DNA from: Xanthobacteraceae bacterium
GTDB lineage: Bacteria > Pseudomonadota > Alphaproteobacteria > Rhizobiales > Xanthobacteraceae
Direction: 5' to 3'
DNA length: 9,400 nucleotides
Assembly (NCBI GenBank): GCA_030043285.1
Contig: JASHXZ010000301.1
Span: 1 to 9,400, forward strand
In this document: piece after piece, positions 6,291 through 9,400 of the stretch
Layout: each line of letters begins with the position of its first letter
How positions within the stretch are numbered: the first letter of the stretch is position 1
Notes under the pieces: model-generated
Seen by the model: only the letters and a program-made list of their open reading frames with translations
The model's database searches: none
Told to the model about the DNA's origin: nothing
Program-made: the position numbers and the translations under genes

Positions 6291-6871
6291 CAATAGGGCT
6301 CCACGCGAAACGAGGAAACGCCCATGAGCTCGGTGCTACCGTTGCCGAGGCTGGCCAGCACGTAGCCCAACGGCCCGCTGACGATCGGCCATTGATAGAT
6401 GAGCTGCACCACCATGACCTGACCGGGCGTGCCTGGCGTAAACGACCACGTATTGGAAACCTGGCCCTGGCCGTTGAAGGCCAAGGCCGGTTCGGAGGCG
6501 TTGGCGCCGGCGAAATCCGAGTAGGCCTGCACGTTGATCATCAACGAGTTGCAATTGAACAGCGCGCTGATCATCGGACAGACGTCGCTTTTAAATTGCG
6601 CCAATTGCTGCGCGGTGGTCGTTTCGTTGTTCTGCACGAAACTATTCTGGGCCTGGCCGGTCATGAACAGCCGGCCCGCTTCAAGGGCCGCGTTTTGCAG
6701 CACCTGCTGGGCGAACAGATAAATCGTCACTTCCAGGATGGCGATCAGCGTCGCCAGGAAAGGCGCGGCGATCAGGGCAAACTCGACCGCGCTGGTGCCG
6801 CGCCGCGCGCCGGCGAAACGCGCGATTTCACGCGTGAAACTCCGAACACGCCTTGCGGAATTTCGGAACAT
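6290..6871 (-). CDS. tadE: TadE-family pseudopilin
   Basis: Minor pilin-like component of the Tad pilus, 193 residues. The basic leader ends at Gly25 and is followed by TSAVEFALIAAPFLATLIAIL. This gives Glu at +5 and Phe at +6 relative to the predicted prepilin peptidase cut and matches the TadE-like domain. The conserved stretch LEVTIYLFAQQVLQNAALEA comes next. The exported domain has two cysteines (98, 107) likely to pair. Upstream purines (GAGAGGCGG) end several nt before the ATG. It is the first gene of a two-gene minus-strand unit with the TadF-like gene, whose start overlaps this stop by one base. With that gene and tadG it forms the usual TadE/F/G trio, split here onto opposite strands. 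Confidence 0.9.
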   Translation of the reverse strand: MFRNSARRVRSFTREIARFAGARRGTSAVEFALIAAPFLATLIAILEVTIYLFAQQVLQNAALEAGRLFMTGQAQNSFVQNNETTTAQQLAQFKSDVCPMISALFNCNSLMINVQAYSDFAGANASEPALAFNGQGQVSNTWSFTPGTPGQVMVVQLIYQWPIVSGPLGYVLASLGNGSTELMGVSSFRVEPY

Positions 6872-7181
6872 GTCTGCCGCCGCCTCTCAGGCGCGTCCGC
6901 CAGCAGCACCGGCAAATCGCACCAAACGCGGCCCAACATGCTCTTAAAATTTAAATTATCCTTTTGCGGCACTTGGGAAAAGCCGCCCGCGCGATTAAAC
7001 GATCATTTACCCCGACATTTCATTTGCTGCGATGCTCGCGTTCGCGACGCCCTATTCATCGGCCATTAATGGCGTTGGCCGATATCAAGCCGTTATGGCG
7101 CTCGATGCGCCGCCGCATCCTCCAGCGTTTTGCCGGCGCATTGCGGTCGAGAGCGCAGAAGCTGACGGTCGGCGGTCCACG
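6872..7181. promoter_or_regulatory. Divergent intergenic region between tadE and the desaturase gene
   Basis: About 310 nt. The tadE-proximal half holds an AT-rich island at 6943-6959 (CTTAAAATTTAAATTAT). It also holds TTAA-N7-TTTA at 6995-7009, one base off the CtrA consensus, so it is the likely place for the leftward tadEF promoter. The desaturase-proximal half holds a perfect 12-bp palindrome at 7062-7073. An open frame from 7032 runs into the desaturase, but its first 50 codons have no membrane-protein character and are treated as leader. Confidence 0.5.
7059..7082. repeat. Nested palindromes upstream of the desaturase gene
   Basis: GCCATTAATGGC (7062-7073) is a perfect 12-bp palindrome. 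It overlaps a second inverted pair, TCGGCC (7059-7064) and GGCCGA (7077-7082). It lies about 100 nt before the chosen ATG, a typical place for an operator, but no regulator can be named. Confidence 0.4.
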
Positions 7182-8009
7182 ATGTTGCAGGAATTGATCA
7201 GTCTCATCGGCGTCATCGGCGAAACGTTGACCAGGAACGTGCCGATCTCGATCGGCCTGGCGGTGGTTTTCACCGGGCTGACCTCGTTCTGGGCCTGTAA
7301 TCCCGGCAAGCCGTGGTGGCGCAAGCGCGATCTGGTCACCGACCTGTGCTATTGGCTGTTCATTCCGGTGATCACCCGCTTGCTGCGCATCGGGCTCTTG
7401 ATCGTCGCGGCGGCGCTCGTTTTCCGCATCACCACGGCCGACGGCCTCATCGCGTTCTACGAGAACGGCCACGGCCCGCTCGCGGCCCTGCCGCTCGCCG
7501 CGCAGGGCATCATCTTCCTCATCGGCGAGGACATTATCCTGTACTGGACGCATCGCTGGTTTCATGGCGAGCGGTTCTGGAAGTATCACGCCGTGCACCA
7601 TTCCTCCGAGCAATTGGAATGGATCTCAGCGGCACGTTTCCACCCCGTGAACCTGTTCCTCGGCAGCGTGCTGGCCGACGTGGTGATGCTGTTCGCCGGC
7701 ATTTCGCCCAACGTGTTCGTGGTGCTCGGGCCACTGACCATCGCGCATTCCGCATTCGTGCATGCCAATCTCGACTGGACGCTGGGACCGTTCAAATACG
7801 TCATCGCCGGCCCGGTGTTCCACCGCTGGCATCACACCGCAGCCGAACGCGGCGGCGAGAAGAATTTCGCCGCGACCTTCCCGATCCTCGACGTCCTGTT
7901 CGGCACCTTCTACATGCCGGCGGGCGAATTGCCCGACCGTTACGGCGTCGACGACCGGAGCTTTCCGCAGACTTTCGGCGCCCAGCTGGTGCATCCGTTC
8001 ACGCGCTAG
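7182..8009 (+). CDS. Fatty acid hydroxylase / sterol desaturase family membrane protein
   Basis: Integral membrane di-iron oxygenase family protein, 275 residues from the preferred ATG. The three histidine boxes are present: HRWFH (124-128), HAVHH (136-140) and HRWHH (214-218). Additional conserved histidines are at 154 (ARFHP), 189 and 194 (AHSAFVH). Hydrophobic segments lie at about 21-40, 51-81, 98-122 and 156-192, and place the boxes on the cytoplasmic side by family precedent. Such enzymes hydroxylate or desaturate lipid acyl chains, sterols or carotenoids; the substrate here cannot be read from sequence. I start at 7182 because MLQELISLIGV looks like a natural N-terminus. The longer frame from 7032 adds 50 non-conserved residues. 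The ribosome site is weak either way. No functional link to the Tad genes is evident. Confidence 0.88.
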   Translation: MLQELISLIGVIGETLTRNVPISIGLAVVFTGLTSFWACNPGKPWWRKRDLVTDLCYWLFIPVITRLLRIGLLIVAAALVFRITTADGLIAFYENGHGPLAALPLAAQGIIFLIGEDIILYWTHRWFHGERFWKYHAVHHSSEQLEWISAARFHPVNLFLGSVLADVVMLFAGISPNVFVVLGPLTIAHSAFVHANLDWTLGPFKYVIAGPVFHRWHHTAAERGGEKNFAATFPILDVLFGTFYMPAGELPDRYGVDDRSFPQTFGAQLVHPFTR

Positions 8010-8169
8010 GCCGTTTTCGACCGGGGCAGCGAATTTAGTCGACCAAGCGCAAGCCGCGCCGGCCGAGATTTGCAGTTCGTTCACCAATTTGCCGTCAATT
8101 ATCCAAGCCGTATCTATGTCGGCGGGCGCTTTGAATTTGTCGTATCCGCGTAGCGTATCGGAGATTCCG
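8010..8169 (+). promoter_or_regulatory. Leader of the secretin N-domain gene
   Basis: A 160-nt gap. The hexamer CGTATC occurs three times in direct orientation (8109, 8141, 8154). TTGAAT at 8131-8136 could be a -35, but the hexamer 17 nt later is a poor -10. GGAG lies 6 nt before the ATG at 8170 and supports that start. Nothing more is resolvable. Confidence 0.3.
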
Positions 8170-8685
8170 ATGTCCCATCCTTGCCTGCGCGGCCGCGCCG
8201 GCCTCTGGCTCGTGGCCGCCCTGTGCACCGCTCCTATCCTGGGCCTTGGTTTGGCTCCGGCGCGGGCAGGTCAGCCGATCGTCGTGCCGGTCGACAATGC
8301 AACGCTCATCAAGTTGCCCGAGCGGGCCGCCACCGTGGTGATCGGCAATCCGCTGATCGCCGACCTCACGATCCAGCCGGGAGGGCTCGCGGTCATTACC
8401 GGTAAAGGCTACGGCGCCACCAACGTCATCGTGCTCGACAAAGCCGGCGCGGTGCTGAACGAGCAGACTGTCGAGGTCGTGGGGCCCATCGATCCGACCG
8501 TCGTCGTCTATCGCGGCGTGACGCAGCAAACCTACAGCTGCACCCCGGATTGCGAACGGCGCATCACATTGGGCGACACCGGCACCGAGTTTTTCGACGG
8601 CGCCATCGACAAGGATTATTTCACCAGGACGCTCGGGCAGACCGTCACGCGCGACAGCCAGGCCATGGCGGCGGGAGCCAAGTAG
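8170..8685 (+). CDS. Exported pilus-assembly N-terminal domain protein (CpaC N-domain paralogue)
   Basis: Small periplasmic protein of 171 residues. Residues 1-33 are a signal peptide with hydrophobic core LWLVAALCTAPILGLGL and an ARA cleavage site. About 36-105 is the pilus-formation N-terminal domain that also begins CpaC: VDNATLIKLPERAATVVIGN and GLAVITGKGYGATNVIVLD align with SKSVVIDLPRDIKDVLVADP and AYIIGIGVGETNVFFFD of the cpaC product here. There is no BON or secretin core. The tail (about 110-171) carries a C-x3-C pair (Cys124, Cys128 in YSCTPDCERR), then a charged stretch. The start at 8170 is supported by GGAG 6 nt upstream. Likely role: accessory to the Tad secretin, for example docking to the CpaC periplasmic ring; this is inference. 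It is followed convergently by the Lrp gene. Confidence 0.85.
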   Translation: MSHPCLRGRAGLWLVAALCTAPILGLGLAPARAGQPIVVPVDNATLIKLPERAATVVIGNPLIADLTIQPGGLAVITGKGYGATNVIVLDKAGAVLNEQTVEVVGPIDPTVVVYRGVTQQTYSCTPDCERRITLGDTGTEFFDGAIDKDYFTRTLGQTVTRDSQAMAAGAK

Positions 8686-8715
8686 TAGCCTCGCCGGCCC
8701 GCCGCAATCGAGGGC

Positions 8716-8731
8716 CCGCGCGGCTTCGCGG
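8716..8731. terminator. GC-rich hairpin in the convergent gap before lrp
   Basis: CCGCG-N6-CGCGG between two converging genes only 48 nt apart. It has no T-tract on either side. Position suggests a shared transcript end, but strength is doubtful. Confidence 0.3.
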
Positions 8732-8733
8732 CG

Positions 8734-9186
8734 CTACGGCACCGGCAGCGCCGTGGTCGATTTGATCTTCTCCATGGCGAAGCGCGAGGTGACGTTGCTC
8801 AGCGGCACCGCGGCGATCAGGCGTTTATAAAAGCCATCGTAGCCGGCGATGTCCGGAACAACGACGCGCAGCATGTAATCGACGTCGCCGGCCATGCGGT
8901 AAAACTCCATGACCTCCGGCATGGCGCCCACCACCTTGGCGAAGCGGTCGAGCCAGTCCTGCGAATGGTCGCCGGTCTCGACGGAGACAAACACGGTAAC
9001 GCCGAGCCCGATCTTGTCCTGGTCGACCAGCGCCACGCGCTTTTGAATGACGCCTTCGGCTTCGAGCCGCTGAATGCGTTTCCAGCATGGCGTCGACGAC
9101 AGGCCGACGCGCGAGCCGATCTCGGCGACCGACAGCGCGGCATTTTCCTGCAGAACGGCAAGGATTTTTCGATCGATGGCGTCCAT
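8734..9186 (-). CDS. Lrp/AsnC family transcriptional regulator
   Basis: DNA-binding regulator of the leucine-responsive/feast-famine family, 150 residues, normal length. Residues 1-50 carry the helix-turn-helix: MDAIDRKILAVLQENA, then LSVAEIGSRVGL and the recognition helix SSTPCWKRIQRLEAEGVI. Residues about 63-140 are the RAM ligand-binding domain (VTVFVSVETGDHS, MPEVMEFYRMAGDVDYMLRV in pieces, YDGFYKRL). GDVDYMLRV corresponds to the effector-binding loop region. The ATG has GGAAG 9 nt upstream. A symmetric TTTAGA-N10-TCTAAA site lies about 40 nt upstream and is a natural candidate for autoregulation. Whether it controls the right-edge gene or the Tad genes cannot be told; the effector is unknown. 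Confidence 0.95.
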   Translation of the reverse strand: MDAIDRKILAVLQENAALSVAEIGSRVGLSSTPCWKRIQRLEAEGVIQKRVALVDQDKIGLGVTVFVSVETGDHSQDWLDRFAKVVGAMPEVMEFYRMAGDVDYMLRVVVPDIAGYDGFYKRLIAAVPLSNVTSRFAMEKIKSTTALPVP

Positions 9187-9223
9187 AGAAATAATCTTCC
9201 AATATTTCCCGGCATGACGCCAG

Positions 9224-9245
9224 TTTAGAGGAAAAAAATTCTAAA
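9224..9245. promoter_or_regulatory. Candidate Lrp-type operator upstream of lrp
   Basis: TTTAGA (9224-9229) and TCTAAA (9240-9245) are perfect inverted arms around a 10-nt A-tract spacer, 38-59 nt upstream of the lrp ATG. Lrp family sites typically have TAG...CTA ends around an A/T-rich core; here the TAG-to-CTA unit spans 18 bp rather than the 15 bp of the E. coli consensus. It fits autorepression, which is common in this family. It stands out as an A/T block in GC-rich surroundings. Confidence 0.55.
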
Positions 9246-9311
9246 TCAAGCGCCCGGTCCGCCGCACTATGGCCGCCCGGAGGGACGACCGGCTGAGGTC
9301 GCCGGCGGGCG

Positions 9312-9400
9312 TTATTTCAGTGGCGCCGCGGCCGTCGCTTCGGCCAGGAAGGCCTCGACCTCGGCCCGCGTCGGCATGCCGGCGCCGCCGCCGAACCGGC
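9312..9400 (-). CDS. C-terminal end of an unidentified protein, 5' end outside window
   Basis: The last 28 codons plus a TAA stop of a minus-strand gene entering from the right edge. The frame has very strong G/C preference at third codon positions, as in the confirmed genes here, which supports real coding. The tail reads RFGGGAGMPTRAEVEAFLAE followed by a short Ala-rich end. I do not recognise the family from this fragment. It lies upstream of lrp on the same strand with a 125-nt gap that contains the candidate operator, so the two are probably separate transcripts. Confidence 0.6.
   Translation of the reverse strand, partial: RFGGGAGMPTRAEVEAFLAEATAAAPLK

Noticed and set aside
7032..7181. 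N-terminal extension of the desaturase frame
   Set aside because: The extra 50 residues are hydrophilic and unlike the family, and cover the palindromic regulatory region.
8095..8529. 144-codon minus-strand frame opposite the secretin N-domain gene
   Set aside because: Asp/His/Arg-rich antisense shadow; the plus-strand gene has a signal peptide, domain and ribosome site.
1..9400. CRISPR array, tRNA/rRNA, insertion sequence or prophage attachment site
   Set aside because: I saw no regularly spaced repeats, clover-leaf-like tRNA sequence, transposase-like frame or terminal inverted repeats anywhere in the window.

Overview
The window is a GC-rich chromosomal segment typical of an alphaproteobacterium of the order Hyphomicrobiales (Rhizobiales), probably a Bradyrhizobium, Xanthobacteraceae or Rhodopseudomonas relative. 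This is inferred from the Cpa-type Tad locus order, the 54-residue Flp pilin, and gene content such as a free-standing secretin N-domain protein. No taxonomic marker gene is present, so genus is not resolved.

Layout. Positions 1-3110 (minus strand) are the start of a Tad/Flp (tight adherence, type IVc) pilus gene cluster in the order pilA/flp, cpaA, cpaB, cpaC. cpaC, the outer-membrane secretin, runs off the left edge. The rest of the machine (CpaD, CpaE, the CpaF ATPase, TadB/TadC) would be expected beyond that edge. A strong hairpin plus T-tract sits between pilA and cpaA. A second non-coding gap between cpaA and cpaB holds CtrA-like motifs. Positions 3111-3592 are a long divergent control region. 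It serves pilA leftward and, rightward, a large TadG-type protein with a von Willebrand A domain (3593-5296). After a 424-nt stretch with no convincing gene come two overlapping minus-strand pseudopilin genes (TadE then a TadF-like protein, 6871 to 5721), which converge on tadG. Rightward again are a membrane fatty acid hydroxylase/sterol desaturase family gene (7182-8009) and a small exported protein that is essentially a free-standing copy of the CpaC N-terminal domain (8170-8685). An Lrp/AsnC-family regulator (9186 to 8734) follows, with a near-perfect inverted repeat upstream. The last feature is the C-terminal tail of an unidentified minus-strand gene.

How it works together. CpaA should process the Flp pilin and the two E5-containing pseudopilins, all of which show a G|xxxxE cleavage motif. 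CpaB and CpaC provide the periplasmic collar and outer-membrane pore. The TadG-like vWA protein is a plausible pilus-associated or tip-exposed adhesin with an intact metal-binding MIDAS site and ten ectodomain cysteines. The separate secretin N-domain protein probably belongs to the same system. The desaturase, the Lrp regulator and the right-edge gene have no sequence-evident link to piliation.

I did not find a clearly new kind of system. The most unusual elements are the Cys-rich vWA TadG, the stand-alone secretin N-domain paralogue with a C-x3-C tail, and several promoter-region palindromes.
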